64,000 nt of DNA, taken from assembly GCA_037954235.1 (NCBI GenBank), contig JBBMOA010000006.1, forward strand, positions 27,004,541 through 27,068,540. The letters run 5' to 3'. Both the position numbers and the translations under genes were made by a program. Source of the DNA: Aulostomus chinensis. Lineage: Eukaryota > Chordata > Actinopteri > Syngnathiformes > Aulostomidae. Below the pieces are notes generated by a model, which was given only the letters and a program-made list of their open reading frames with translations, did no database searches and had not been told where the DNA came from. Of the stretch, positions 1 through 11,006 are shown piece after piece. Position 1 is the first letter of the stretch. Each line of letters begins with the position of its first letter.

Positions 1-42
1 ATACTATTTCAAGTAGGTTGGCTGATGTGCACTTAATTGTAC

Positions 43-195
43 CAGGTGAGATGGGGGAGGTGGTGTAAGGCCTGCCAGGGAAGGTGGTGCTTCCCCCTGG
101 GATGTACGTGATGCGGTCCATTGGGGAACTGGCTGCCCCTGCAGAGGGAGGGACCAGGACAGGTAAGTGTGGCACCTGAGATAGATCGATGATGC
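43..195 (-). CDS. ncor2: NCOR2 coding exon 34, last exon in the window (residues 1654-1705)
   Basis: CCTCTAG acceptor and GTACAA donor at 42. Reads IIDLSQVPHLPVLVPPSAGA, then MDRITYIPGGSTTFPGRPYT and TSPISP. GIIDLSQVPHLPVLVPP is identical to SMRT as I remember it. The reading frame is open into the next exon, which lies left of the window. Confidence 0.96.
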
Positions 196-1389
196 CTAGA
201 GGACAGAAAGAACAGATGGGTTAAGAATAGCTAGCTAGTCATGATGCGTTAGTGAAAATGAGGAGTGGTGAATGAAGTCAATGTCATATTATAAAGTGCC
301 GATATTATAATGAGTAGAAAACAAAAACATGATTGGTATTTTTTTGAAAACAAAAAAGGAGGGAAATTTTAGAAGACCTGAAAAAGGACGAAAGATGTAA
401 AATGAACAAGTCACTGATATATCAGTCATGAATGTTTGCAACACACGCACTCAAATGACTTTTCACATGCTTTTGGATCTGACTGGAAGTCACCCATGGA
501 TGATGCAAGATGAATTCCTGGAAATACTTGCAACCCTGGTTTGTTTATGTTTGCTGCTAACTCAAAACTCCCTCTATTGCCTCTGGAGGCACTGACACAT
601 TTTAAAATGCTGCAAGACATTACATGTAATTGACAACGTGGTAAGTTAAAAGTTTAAACCCCGTTTTCCTAATGTTTCCCCTCTCTTGCACCAATGTGCA
701 GTGCACAGATAGAGGTCACTTTCAAACCATTTAAACTGGAAAAAAAAAAACCTCAACAATGGCTCTAGAAACACACATCCAACACATCTGAAGCATTCAT
801 TCATTTTCCGGACATTTTGAGGAAATTAATCTCGTAACATCAAAATATAGAAATCTTTTGAATACATTATCAACTTGAGCTGCAACGTGAGGTAGAAGAT
901 TAAATAGGCAATGAACAGCAACATAGTTAAGAGGCTACCCACAAATGTAATATTTGTACTTGATAAAGTTATAGAACAGGCAAAAGTAAAATTAAAACTA
1001 GTAAGACTGGCCTGATTTGATGCATCAGATAGGAATGAAATGGTGTCCTTCATTAAGAAGTTCACTGAGTGGTACATACTGATAACATTTATAGTCTCTT
1101 TTGAGAGAATGTCTCTTGTTTTTCATTAACAGTATTTTACAAGGATACAAATTGTTTGTATGGCCCCCTCAATCTTTTAGCCAATAAGATTACCCTATCA
1201 AAAAAAAATCATTCAAGGAAACAAACACACAACTGTTTTTCATTAATCATTTTGTAGTTCTGCCATATTTGATGTCTGACAAATTCTGCTGAGAATAGAA
1301 TTTTACTTTGCCAAACACACAGAAAAATTTACGCAATGACAAATTAAGACAAAGAGGAGAGGAGATGCATTTTTTGGCACTAGTCTTAC
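196..1389 (-). other. Intron 33
   Basis: 1,194 bases, A/T-rich with short A runs. I see no repeat element or further exon. Confidence 0.85.
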
Positions 1390-1638
1390 CACGAGGGGCT
1401 GCAGAGTAGGGTAGAGGAAGGGGCTGGTCCCGTGGAGTAAGGGTCCTTAGCATGTCGGAGCGCTGGGCCGCCATGGCAGCTGCTGCAGGCCACTGGTGCA
1501 TCTGCTGTGAGGTGATGTAGTCATTGAGCAGCGTCTGGCGGTTCTCCAGGGCTGCAGTGTCCGGAAAACCACGGATGAGGTAGGGATATGGGTGAGGATA
1601 TGCCGGGTTGGGGGTGAGATGACGAGGCAAGTAATAGG
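1390..1638 (-). CDS. ncor2: NCOR2 coding exon 33 (residues 1571-1654)
   Basis: TCACACAG acceptor and GTAAGA donor. Reads YYLPRHLTPNPAYPHPYPYL, then RGFPDTAALENRQTLLNDYI, TSQQMHQWPAAAAMAAQRSD and LTPRDQPLPLPYSAAPR. Long, clear SMRT match; HQWPAAAAMAA is a fish variant of mammalian HHNTATAMA. Confidence 0.98.
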
Positions 1639-2077
1639 CTGTGTGAAGGAAGTGGACATGTCTGTTATTCATAATGGAAGAAAATAACAAAGGTGTTTAC
1701 AGCCAATGCATTTTCAATTATAATCCTTATTATTGTGTTTTTTGGTTCTCCACTATTAAGCATTTTGTAAAGGTTGTGCATGCACATTCAGACTGTGTAT
1801 GATTACAATCTTCCACACTGTTGTTTTTCCTGTCCCAATGTGTTTGGACAAACGGCCCTACAACAAACCACTGCAAAGTTAGCATCCAGACTATGAGTAA
1901 AAATTAAACACAAATGTAGAGGTCCAGTTCAAAATATTAGCAGATGCAGAAGCAATGACCTCGTACCTGAAATATGCTTAGTCAGTCAATGCCATGCTTT
2001 ACCAGAAGAACCCCACAACATCACACCTAAAATACCATTTCTTCGGTATCGCCGTCCAATCTATTTGACTGCTGTAC
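1639..2077 (-). other. Intron 32
   Basis: 439 bases; nothing recognised beyond the splice signals. Confidence 0.85.
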
Positions 2078-2281
2078 CTGGGTCAATTGGGATGCCGCGG
2101 GGCAGCGCTGCAGGATCAAAGGCTAAGGGGATTTGACGGTAAACATCTGCAGCTCCAAGACCCTGCAGCAGCCGCTCATAGGTCTGTTGATCAGTTACCC
2201 CTGGAAGAGGCGATTTGGTGGCACTCATCTCCCTTGGGGTTGGTGTGGCTTTACGCTCCTGAGGTTCTTTCTTGCTGGAAC
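2078..2281 (-). CDS. ncor2: NCOR2 coding exon 32 (residues 1503-1571)
   Basis: CCCTCCAG acceptor and GTACAG donor. Reads SSKKEPQERKATPTPREMSA, then YERLLQGLGAADVYRQIPLA and FDPAALPRGIPIDP. The ending matches SMRT VDLYRSHIPLAFDPTSIPRGIPLD. Confidence 0.95.
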
Positions 2282-2456
2282 CTGGAGGGGTAAAAAGGAG
2301 AGAGAGCAGGAGGAATTCATGAGTGGTCCTTGTGGGGTGACAGTCGACATCTCTTAAAACTGGCATAGCTGTAGGAGTAAACAGTTCAAAATTATTCATT
2401 ATGTTAATTCACACATAAATACAGGAAAGTGTTTTGACTGTTTGAGACATATTCAC

Positions 2457-2802
2457 CATCATGTTGCCTTTGGCTTGCCTCCCTGGACAGAGGGGAGCCG
2501 CGATGTGATGGCCCAGGGTATGCGGCCCTTAAGGCACCTTTGTCCTCGTAGCCCACTGGGCTGTGATGGGCCTTGCCTCCCTGATCTGACCCCAGTGTAA
2601 GTGGAGAAGAGCGTGCTATAGGGCTAGCAGTACTGACCACTGCACTGGGGCGCCCTTTGGGTGCCTCTTCATAGCGGCCCCTCTCTGTACGCATCTCCAG
2701 ATGGGAGGGTGTATTGTGGTAAGAACGGGGTGAACTTGCTATGATAGAGCGGACATCATGACGTTTCCCTGAACCAGCTGCCTCCTGTTTCATGGGTGTT
2801 CC
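2457..2802 (-). CDS. ncor2: NCOR2 coding exon 31 (residues 1388-1503)
   Basis: CTCCTAAG acceptor and GTGAAT donor. Begins GTPMKQEAAGSGKRHDVRSI, then RGRYEEAPKGRPSAVVSTAS, PIARSSPLTLG and SHRGSPLSREASQ. SGxKxHDVRS, YEExxKxRP and RGSP match SMRT. Confidence 0.94.
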
Positions 2803-2898
2803 CTTAGGAGAAGAGTTATAAGAGAAATTACTTAGACATTTGTCAAAGGGGTTTCAAGAAGTGGACAGAATCTGTATGAATCGTTTTTCTGCGTATAC

Positions 2899-3116
2899 CG
2901 GCGTTATAATGCCCTCCTTGGTAGGCTGTCTGAGCTCCTCCCTGGGAATGAGGTGGATGGAGCGCCCAGCCTCCTTCACAGTAGGCACCATGGCCTCCCT
3001 GCCCTTCATTGGGTCTGACATTGAACCAGGTCCCCGCGGTGGAGAGGTCTCTCGCTTCATCTGCTTAGCTTCCCTCCTCAGGTAGCCATCCTGAGGGTCC
3101 AGATGACGAGGTATAC
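2899..3116 (-). CDS. ncor2: NCOR2 coding exon 30 (residues 1315-1387)
   Basis: TTTTCAG acceptor and GTATAC donor. Reads IPRHLDPQDGYLRREAKQMK, then MVPTVKEAGRSIHLIPREEL and KEGIITP. VKEAGRSIHxIPREELR is a near-invariant SMRT segment. The donor is chosen because EGIITP then joins GTP of exon 31, mirroring human EGSITQGTP. Confidence 0.93.
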
Positions 3117-3725
3117 CTGAAAATGAATATATGAAGAGCAGACAGCACATTCGATTTTTCACATTTATTAAGAAGGGAGTTGGTAAAACACACAGGAGAC
3201 GTAAGGGTTCTGATTAGATCATCTCAAATAAAGCAGCAGGAGTTCTGAGAGGAGCTTTGTACACCATCATCTCTGAGCAAGATGAGACAAGACATCTTAT
3301 ATTTCAGCGATCGAATTAGACCGAATAAATATCAACAGGAAAACACTACTGCCAGAGGGTGAATTCTGCAAGCTGACGCAATCTCCTTCTTTACCAGAAT
3401 AAAGAAAAGACAAAAGCCATCTTGAGTTATTAACAGGGCTACAGTGAGATGAAAGACAACAGATCATGCACATTTACATGTAGTTAAAGAATCAAAGTTG
3501 TTGCACCATCTTTAAGACTTTTCTGTCCCACTGCGTCTCTTCAATTTGGCATCTACATAACCATGAATACTTTTGACAAGCGGCACTCAGGTTTTCTTGT
3601 AAATCAAGCAAAGAGACAGAATATTTTGACCTGATGATCAAAGTACGATTGGGGCCAAGTGAGAAAAAACCCATTAGGTATCTCCCATTTTAAACGAGTT
3701 GTGATTAATAGAGGGGTCAACTTAC
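3117..3725 (-). other. Intron 29
   Basis: 609 bases; nothing recognised. Open frames of about 60 codons here have no family match. Confidence 0.85.
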
Positions 3726-3818
3726 CTTGTGAGATGGAGCCGCGTATGTGGTGAGCATCTTTGTACGATGTGTGATGTGGACTGTCCCTATCATGAGGCA
3801 TGGCTCGACCAATAAGAC
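3726..3818 (-). CDS. ncor2: NCOR2 coding exon 29 (residues 1284-1315)
   Basis: GCCTCAG acceptor and GTAAGT donor. Reads LIGRAMPHDRDSPHHTSYKD then HHIRGSISQ and one base of Gly. Matches SMRT GLMGRAIPPERHSPHH and HHIRGSITQGIP. Confidence 0.95.
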
Positions 3819-3964
3819 CTGAGGCAAGAGAAGGTTAGGCAGAGATGAGATATAAGACTACGTCAAAAAGGACAATCATTAATTAAGAGGGGAATTTAAT
3901 TGAATAGGGGTCAAATAACATCAAATCACAGAGCCACTTGAGAGTAAAGGGTGCTGCTGCTTAC

Positions 3965-4114
3965 CTTCACAGTTGGCAGCAGACAGTGAATCCCTCATGG
4001 GCAGTCCTCTGGAGATGCCGCCCTCCATAACATCGTAAGGACGCTTCAGGCCAAGAATTTCCCCAGGCTGTCCAGGGCCTCGGCCCTCATCTTTAGAGCT
4101 CTGAGAAACGGGGC
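3965..4114 (-). CDS. ncor2: NCOR2 coding exon 28 (residues 1234-1284)
   Basis: TTTGTAG acceptor and GTAAGC donor. Reads PVSQSSKDEGRGPGQPGEIL, then LKRPYDVMEGGISRGLPMRD and SLSAANCEG. LKRPYDVMEG matches SMRT PKRTYDMMEG. Confidence 0.94.
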
Positions 4115-4322
4115 CTACAAATGACAAAGAAAGGGAGAGCCCAGGAGTGTAGAGATACATTATTCATTCATGTAAATGATAAAATAAAGTGGTTTAGCCC
4201 ACTTGTGGGCTAAACTTAACGGGAAACAGTACGAATGCTGGATTGGACTTGTGCCAACAACTCAAAATGAAGCAGTCGCTGTCCATGACAAGAGTTTCCC
4301 GCGGAATGCCTGAAGTACTTAC

Positions 4323-4473
4323 GGTCATACGTGAGAATGTGTCCGCTGATTCCCTCATAGACCACATGACCTTTAGACAGTGCTTCTTCTCGCTCCCTCT
4401 CAGCTCGGCTTGCACTGTCCTCTGTGATCAGACGGGTTATGGTTCCCTTATACAGCACATCAGCCGGCGTCCC
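4323..4473 (-). CDS. ncor2: NCOR2 coding exon 27 (residues 1184-1234)
   Basis: CACCACAG acceptor and GTAAGT donor. Reads GTPADVLYKGTITRLITEDS, then ALSKGHVVYEGISGHILTYD. This is one of the best conserved middle segments of SMRT (GTPADVLYKGTITRI, KGHVIYEGKKGHVLSY). Confidence 0.97.
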
Positions 4474-6163
4474 CTGTGGTGATACAAAGAGGAACGAAAC
4501 TGGCACTTAATCATCTCACAGTGGAGCAGCGGGGTTATATTTGGCTGACACTAACAACTTCTAATACAAAGTCACAATTAATAAGCCTCATTTCTAGCAA
4601 CAAAAGAAACGCATACTCACACAAATTGTTTTTTACACAGACAGAGCATGTGATAGAATGGTGACAAATGATGGAGAACCCCAAATAAAAGGAGGAAAAA
4701 CCCTTAAAGATAAACAAACAGTAAAACACAGCATTCAAGAGCACTCAGAAGAAGCAGAAGTGCACTCTTAGCCACAGTCGGTGACAAAGGGTAGCTTTGT
4801 TCAAACCTTGCGTCACATCACTTATACTCAGAGTATGAGTCATATTTCTACATTGCTTGGTGAAGAGATATGAGTGCCTCCTTCACAACTCTCCACCCAT
4901 CCCAACAGTAGTGGCTGAGATCACATTTCTTGTCTGTTGATTAGAGCTATTCCAGGAGTTTCAAGAGGACACTGCTGAGGGTTGGCGTTTTATGTAGTGG
5001 GGGCAGCATTGACATATCTGGGTGCTTGTTTACACATTGATCAATCAATCTATCTACTAGTTAAACAAACAAATGAGCTGCGTCTCCACAAAAGAACTGA
5101 TTATGTGTCCTACATGTCCTTTTGTAATCTCTCAGCAGCCCCCTAAACATTCGTTTGCTTTTGTAAGCCAATTGGATGTAATATTACAGTGGGCAAAACA
5201 ATGACTGCGTTTAGCCAGCATTTAGAGCAAATAGATAAATAAAAGAGGGAACAGATGCAGCACAGTGTGTACCTGTTGCTAGGGTAACTCAGGCCACTCA
5301 GAGCTGTGGTTATGTCACAGCAGCAGGGAAATCCAGCAGCCACAGCACTTGCCCTGCCTTAATGACCTCTCCACAGCTCTTCTCTCCCATCAAAAGTATA
5401 TAAATCATAGCAAAGTAACACTAAGGCTGCTAATTTGACAGATGTGGCTTCATACAGAACGAAGAAATGCCAGACATCAGCAACATGGGAAAACTACTAT
5501 TCAGCAGAGAGGGTGGAAATAATTACTGAATAATTCACACAGCTTATCTGTGTACCAGTAAAACAAGCCATCGTGAAGCTTCAACATGGCATTAGTTTCA
5601 GTTCAATATCTGCATCCATCATCCTCCCAACAAATCAAATTGCATTAACTAGTCCTGCGCTTCTTCTCAGTAATTCGATGGGAAACACTAGACAACCTCA
5701 GAGGTTGTCCAGAGGTTCTTCAAATAAAGGGGAAGCATACTGCTGGTCAGTTGGCCGTTGAAACACAGCATTTAACACTGTCAGCAGAATATTCATAATA
5801 TGCACACAACAGGGTTACAACACCAAATCCAGCGACCGTTAAAGCAAGAACAGGACTTTATCTGTTTATCCTTATCACAGAAGCAGCAGCTATTACAAAG
5901 ACAGAGAATGAGCACCACCAAATAGACTTTATCTGTAAATACGACACTTGCTGGGGCCTATAACAACACATGTATACCGTTTATCATTCAAACATCCGTC
6001 TGGATTTACGTTACTAATCAACAAGTGGACCAACCGTTCAGTGCACAATAGTGTTGTTTACAAAAATATGGTTTTATATTATATTAAAAAAAACAAGCCA
6101 TATTTTCTGGTCGTGGAGATATTCAAGTTGACATTACAAAAATAAATTGATGTCTAAGATCAC
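4474..6163 (-). other. Intron 26
   Basis: 1,690 bases separating GSITQ from GTP. Nothing recognised; A/T-rich. Confidence 0.85.
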
Positions 6164-6270
6164 CTGAGTGATGGAGCCCCCTCGGTAGGAAATTGAAGAG
6201 TCTGGATGCATTCTGGTCCCTGGGATGCCTTTCGTGATACTTCCTCCCTGAACGGCTGCAATTGAAGCTG
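6164..6270 (-). CDS. ncor2: NCOR2 coding exon 26 (residues 1148-1183)
   Basis: ATCTCAG acceptor and GTGATC donor. Reads ASIAAVQGGSITKGIPGTRM then HPDSSISYRGGSITQ. Both copies of the GSIT motif match SMRT (GSITKGIPSTR and YRGSITHGTP). A second CAG lies 3 bases inside the exon, so the first residue could be included or skipped. Confidence 0.93.
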
Positions 6271-7052
6271 CTGAGATGGTAAGACACACATTTCCTTCAT
6301 TAGAGCCAGCAGTGGGATGCAGTATTAATTGTAACTGCACAGTTACATAGAATGAATTAGGTCCAGAATCACAAGTTTCAAGCATGTACCCAATAACAGA
6401 ACACCTGACGGAACACTCTGTTTACCAAGAGTTGAAGGGTGGCACCGAGGTTGAGCATGCAGGAGACAGGACATGATGCAAAAAATGTACTGCAGTCACT
6501 TAACCAGTTCATACTGTAATCGTAAATAACATAAATACAACGAGTGTCCTGATTTCCTTGAATTTGAATATTTCCAAGTTGACCCTAATCGACCAAATCT
6601 CCCAAAAATATTCCTCATTCCAGTTAGACATTTTAATTTGTGTATCTGTGAATGTGAACCTGCTTTCTCACCCTTGGATGGTTGCGTTCTTCTGGTTTCA
6701 GGCCAGTCGTAAGATAGAAATGCAACATCCATTTGCTCGATGCAATTTTTTGAGGGGAAATTGACTGACTTAGGTTTACATGCAGCAGCCTTTACCAGCT
6801 GCCAGTGAATTGACAAAGATGGAATTTTCAAATAAAAGGTTTTCAAGAGTTTAAGTTATTGTGTGATCCGTTTATGTGGTATTTGTATTTACATATGTAC
6901 ACATTTTCCCTCCAACAATTTGCTGACTTTCTCGTGCAGTGCATGTCCACTTTCATGACCTCGATGGAAAAGACCTTGGGTTTTTGCAATCTTTCATTCA
7001 CAGGCAGTGCAGTTCAGTGGGTAAATACAAATAAGAAATAGCCAACGCCCAC
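6271..7052 (-). other. Intron 25
   Basis: 782 bases; nothing recognised. Confidence 0.85.
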
Positions 7053-7163
7053 CTCTTCCACCAGCACTATCATGAGGTGCCCCCTGGGTGGACAGGTTGT
7101 CAGCTTGAGAGGACGAGCTGCGAGGAGATAACTGTTCCTGCTTGACCACTGGGAACGGACCTC
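7053..7163 (-). CDS. ncor2: NCOR2 coding exon 25 (residues 1111-1148)
   Basis: CTATACAG acceptor and GTGGGC donor. Reads GPFPVVKQEQLSPRSSSSQA then NLSTQGAPHDSAGGR. VKQEQLSPR is shared with SMRT (GVKQEQLSPRG) and is a sumoylation-type site (VKQE, 1117-1120). Confidence 0.93.
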
Positions 7164-7284
7164 CTGTATAGTGCATAACAATTTGGGAAATGAAAAGAGA
7201 AACAGTCACGAGAGAGATTATTTATGCTGACTCTGGAGATGACCAAACTCAGTTTTCTTAGTACTTCCAAACTATTTGACTCAC

Positions 7285-7384
7285 CAACTTTCCTCTGATC
7301 CATCCAAGACAAGCTCATCTGTGCAGATGGCATCTTCCCATGGTCCATCCCGTGAGCTGGACTGTGCAACTGAACTGGGGTACC
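7285..7384 (-). CDS. ncor2: NCOR2 coding exon 24 (residues 1078-1111)
   Basis: CTCTTCAG acceptor and GTGAGT donor. Reads GTPVQLHSPAHGMDHGKMPS then QMSLSWMDQRKV plus one base of Gly. The GTP start completes GSITQ/GTP across the junction. Confidence 0.93.
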
Positions 7385-7596
7385 CTGAAGAGGAATGCAT
7401 CCGATAACAGTGAACCACAGAACAAGTTCTCAGGTTCCAATCAAAACTTACCATTACACTACGACTAACAGAAAAAAATTATTACACGGAGTTGGCATCT
7501 GTAATTCAAAAGATACAGCATTTCTAGGTTTCATTATTTCGACAGATCAACTCTGATCATGTAGGAGGCCTGGCCTTCAGTTGTGTGCTGCTCTAC

Positions 7597-7733
7597 CTGT
7601 GTGATGGAGCCCACCGGCTTGGTCGAGGAAATCAGAGGTGGCGGCTCTGGCATCATGAGGGGTCTCACTGCCACCTGCCTACCACCGTCCTGAGGCAGAC
7701 TAGAGAGAGCAGGGTGGCCTGCTTGCTGGAACG
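7597..7733 (-). CDS. ncor2: NCOR2 coding exon 23 (residues 1032-1077)
   Basis: TTGGTAG acceptor and GTAGAG donor. Reads FQQAGHPALSSLPQDGGRQV, then RPLMMPEPPPLISSTKPVGS and ITQ in phase 0. PPPLISSxKP matches SMRT, and the exon ends on GSITQ, the first half of the repeated motif completed by exon 24. Confidence 0.93.
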
Positions 7734-7891
7734 CTACCAATCAGAAGAGATGGAGACTTGAGTATTTGATTTTTGTTGTAGTTGCACAGCAAGGAGGAAA
7801 GATGTTGTTCAAAGTTCCTATAATTTCAATAAATACATTTATGACAACATTAATTTGGCCAGTTGGAATATAATGACAAGACGAGACTCAC

Positions 7892-8056
7892 AGTTGAAGT
7901 GGAGCAGGTGCTGGTCGTGACTGATTTTAGCCATGTCTCGTGGGGACATGGGGTAAGGGGACATAACTGGCCGACCCAAGTTGGAGGACCTCAGGTCATC
8001 GGGGCCCAGCACCTGCTTCTTGACTTCACCGTGTGGAGAGAAAGCCCGGGGCTTTT
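7892..8056 (-). CDS. ncor2: NCOR2 coding exon 22 (residues 977-1032)
   Basis: GCGTTTCAG acceptor and GTGAGT donor. Reads KPRAFSPHGEVKKQVLGP, then RPVMSPYPMSPRDMAKISHD and QHLLHFN. I find no close counterpart in mammalian SMRT from memory; the call rests on splice signals, phase and an open, Pro/Ser-rich frame between well-supported exons. Confidence 0.88.
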
Positions 8057-9343
8057 CTGAAACGCACAAACCCATGCACACAGTCAATAGAAGAGCATAG
8101 CACTCAGGTAGATTACAGTTGTCACAAGATGCTGTCATTGCCATGTCCATGCTAGCTCTCTGTTGTCAACAACGTCACCACCAGTCAGCGACATCCATGA
8201 GCAAATCTGACTCCCAGCCACTTACCAGCCAGTGAAGCACACCAGCAAATTAAAGCTAACAATCAGAACAGCCTGCTGCTAATGATCGTAAAACACTGCA
8301 GACTCGATCCTTTGCAGAGTGGTGAAGTTGTAATTATAAATAACGGAGGTGAAGGGAACCTCTTCAATCCCTGCAGGAGGGGTGCTAACCACCCTGAGTT
8401 GCTTTCCAGCTCTGAAGGAACACAAACACACCAAAGTTCCCCACATCCTCCCAGATCTGCTCTCTTGTCCACACATGGAAACACTTTCTGACCATTATCC
8501 CATGTTGTGATTTTACACTCAGACAATTCCAGAAAACAGCAATAATGCAACATTATGAAAATAATAGCAATAACGTAGATTTCAGCAGGTGCAAAGTGAC
8601 TTTAAGCTTTCTTTCTTAAAATGAGAGAAAATGGGGTGTCTGTACATCATTTTCATAGGTTTTTAATACCTGTCTTTGTCTGAACTATTGCTAAAGCCTT
8701 TCACCATACTCTGAAATATTCACAAACGACTTCCTCGCAGTAATTGCACTGAACTGGACTATATTCCCTTCTGGGTCGATCACGATACCAGATCATTTAT
8801 CAGTTCCCTCTCCACCAGTGTCCCAGAAACACTTGAATACCCTAAACACTAGAGAAGGCAGACTCAAGGTTAGAGCATGAGGCAGGGACCAACAAAGTTA
8901 AACTAGATCAAAAGCTACTCTAACTGCATAACATGCAGTTCTTTCATTGACCTCCTATCTCTTTTTTATAATTCTATTAGATTTCAGTTTCTGACGAAGT
9001 CTTGTTTTCCATCAGAATAACATTCCACATCAATTGATGCAGCAAATGCACAAGGATTTGACAATTGTATTAAACTGCATGTAAGCTGTATTGCATGTAA
9101 ACAGACATACACCCTGTCGCAATAGGATACTGGAAATCATCCAAAGACAGGATGATGGTTTCAGGAAAAAGCCGAGGTGGACAGCACAGAGCACTGGTTC
9201 ATTTATACCCTTATGTGATCATCTCTCAGCTCGTCTGTATAGTAGCTGACAGGTGAAGCATGGATGTGACTTAAAAAGATTTACCCACCAATTGAGACCA
9301 GAGGCAATAAAAGAGGTTTCTGTCATGATGGAGGTGTGCGTAC
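8057..9343 (-). other. Intron 21
   Basis: 1,287 bases; nothing recognised. An open frame near 8263-8553 does not resemble the protein and lacks suitable splice sites. Confidence 0.8.
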
Positions 9344-9608
9344 CATCCTTGTCGCCGGTGGAGGGACTGCGTGGGTGGATGCGAGGGCTAATGCTATGAA
9401 GAGCCTCCCTCTCTCTTTCCACTTGCAGGGTATAAGGCTGCTGTTTGCCTGGCTGGCCTGAGAGCTGCTGCTGCTGCTGTTTGACCTCCAGAGAGGACTC
9501 CCCATGAGCCATGGTGATCTGTTGCTGGTAAAGTGCCAGGGCATGAGGGGGCAATGCTGCCTTGACACCCCCACTCCGCTGACTCCCCTGCATGGATGCC
9601 TCTGGTAT
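9344..9608 (-). CDS. ncor2: NCOR2 coding exon 21 (residues 889-977)
   Basis: CTGCACAG acceptor and GTACGC donor. Reads IPEASMQGSQRSGGVKAALP, then HALALYQQQITMAHGESSLE, a five-Gln tract, and VEREREALHSISPRIHPRSP. ALYQQQITMAH resembles NCOR1 ALYQRHIKAMH more than mammalian SMRT, where the region has diverged. Phase agrees on both sides. Confidence 0.9.
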
Positions 9609-10070
9609 CTGTGCAGAATGAAAGGGCGATGAAATAGGAACACAACACCTGACTTGCACCTTATCGGCATTTGATGAAGGGTTAGCCACGGTTAGCCACA
9701 CAGAGTGTCTGTTAATCATGACACTGAATACATCTTTTATTTCTTGGTAAGGTTCCCTAATGACTTATATCTCATTTTATGTCCATAAAGTAACATATCC
9801 CATATTCCTCAACCTGGCTGGCTTATCTCATACAAATACGTCACCTGCTGGACTCTTATCTCTGTACACAGAGATAATGCAATGACTGACAGAGAGAAAT
9901 GTGTGCTTCTGTGACTTGAATCAATCAGTTTTCTGTCATGAAATATTTCTCTGGTTCAAAATGGTTTCCAAGACAGAAAAGCTGTGATGCCTTGGTTAAT
10001 GTGTAAGACAATTGATTAACAAAACACAACAGGCCCCAAAGGCACACAAAATGTTGAACTAGTGACTCAC
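9609..10070 (-). other. Intron 20
   Basis: 462 bases; nothing recognised. Confidence 0.85.
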
Positions 10071-10191
10071 AATAGGTGGTATGGCAGCAGCCCGCTGTTT
10101 GAGCTGTTTGAGGTCCATGGGCTTCTGCAGAGGGGAGGATGTAAGCCCATCATGAGTGTAGTTCAGTAGGCTCGGCCGTGGAGACGTCATT
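10071..10191 (-). CDS. ncor2: NCOR2 coding exon 20 (residues 848-888)
   Basis: GTATAG acceptor and GTGAGT donor. Reads MTSPRPSLLNYTHDG, then SSPLQKPMDLKQLKQRAAAI and PPI. PLDLKQLKQRAAAIPPI is invariant in vertebrate SMRT. Confidence 0.96.
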
Positions 10192-11006
10192 CTATACACA
10201 GACCAAAAAGAAGTTTGTCTCTACTTATTTGCATTGCCCACTTCAATCTAAATACAATATGACATCAAAATAATACAATACAGAAATTCTGACTATGTTC
10301 CTAACCCACATCTTCCTCCAGGAGACAGGCATACCACGTCACAAATCCTCAATCAGAAATCACACCATTGTACTGGAATGATGTGTGAAAGCAGTGTTCA
10401 AAGAGCCAGAGATAATGGGGAAAAATTGCAATGAAAATCCATATCCATGTCTAAAAGATCCCTAAAAAAACACGATATATACAGTATAACAGACTGGCAT
10501 ACAGTTTTAGACACAACAACACAAAAGTGTGCACACACATGAACACACACACACTCAATCTCTTTGTTTGCTTTGGCAGACAGAGCAGCATTTCCCTCGA
10601 GTCTGCCAGTACATTCAGTCTGCTGTCATGGAAAAAATTGAACAAATACCGTGCAAACAAGACTAATCACTCCTCCCACGCACTTTGACACCCATTTCTT
10701 GTGCCCCCATTCGCAGACACACATATATATGTGCTTATTCATACAAATGGAAATAAAACCTCTAGTTGACAGAACAGCAACTGGTGGTACACAAGAAGCT
10801 GCCAAGTATGGCTTCACTGGTGTACAGTGTAACTAAGCAACTACGAACACTTCTTAACGGCTTCATTTGTGCGTGCTTGCTGCGGTAGAGAAAGACGTGA
10901 CACCTTGAACGACGCGATTAAAAAAAGACCTTCAGTTCATTCACACATCAATCACATGAATGAAAAATTGTATTGTGCATTTCAAAACCCCTCTATGAGT
11001 TTGTAC
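10192..11006 (-). other. Intron 19
   Basis: 815 bases with short interrupted CA runs near 10530-10555; otherwise nothing recognised. Confidence 0.85.

Noticed and set aside
8263..8553. Possible extra NCOR2 exon in intron 21
   Set aside because: The frame has no similarity to SMRT, and exons 21 and 22 already join in phase.
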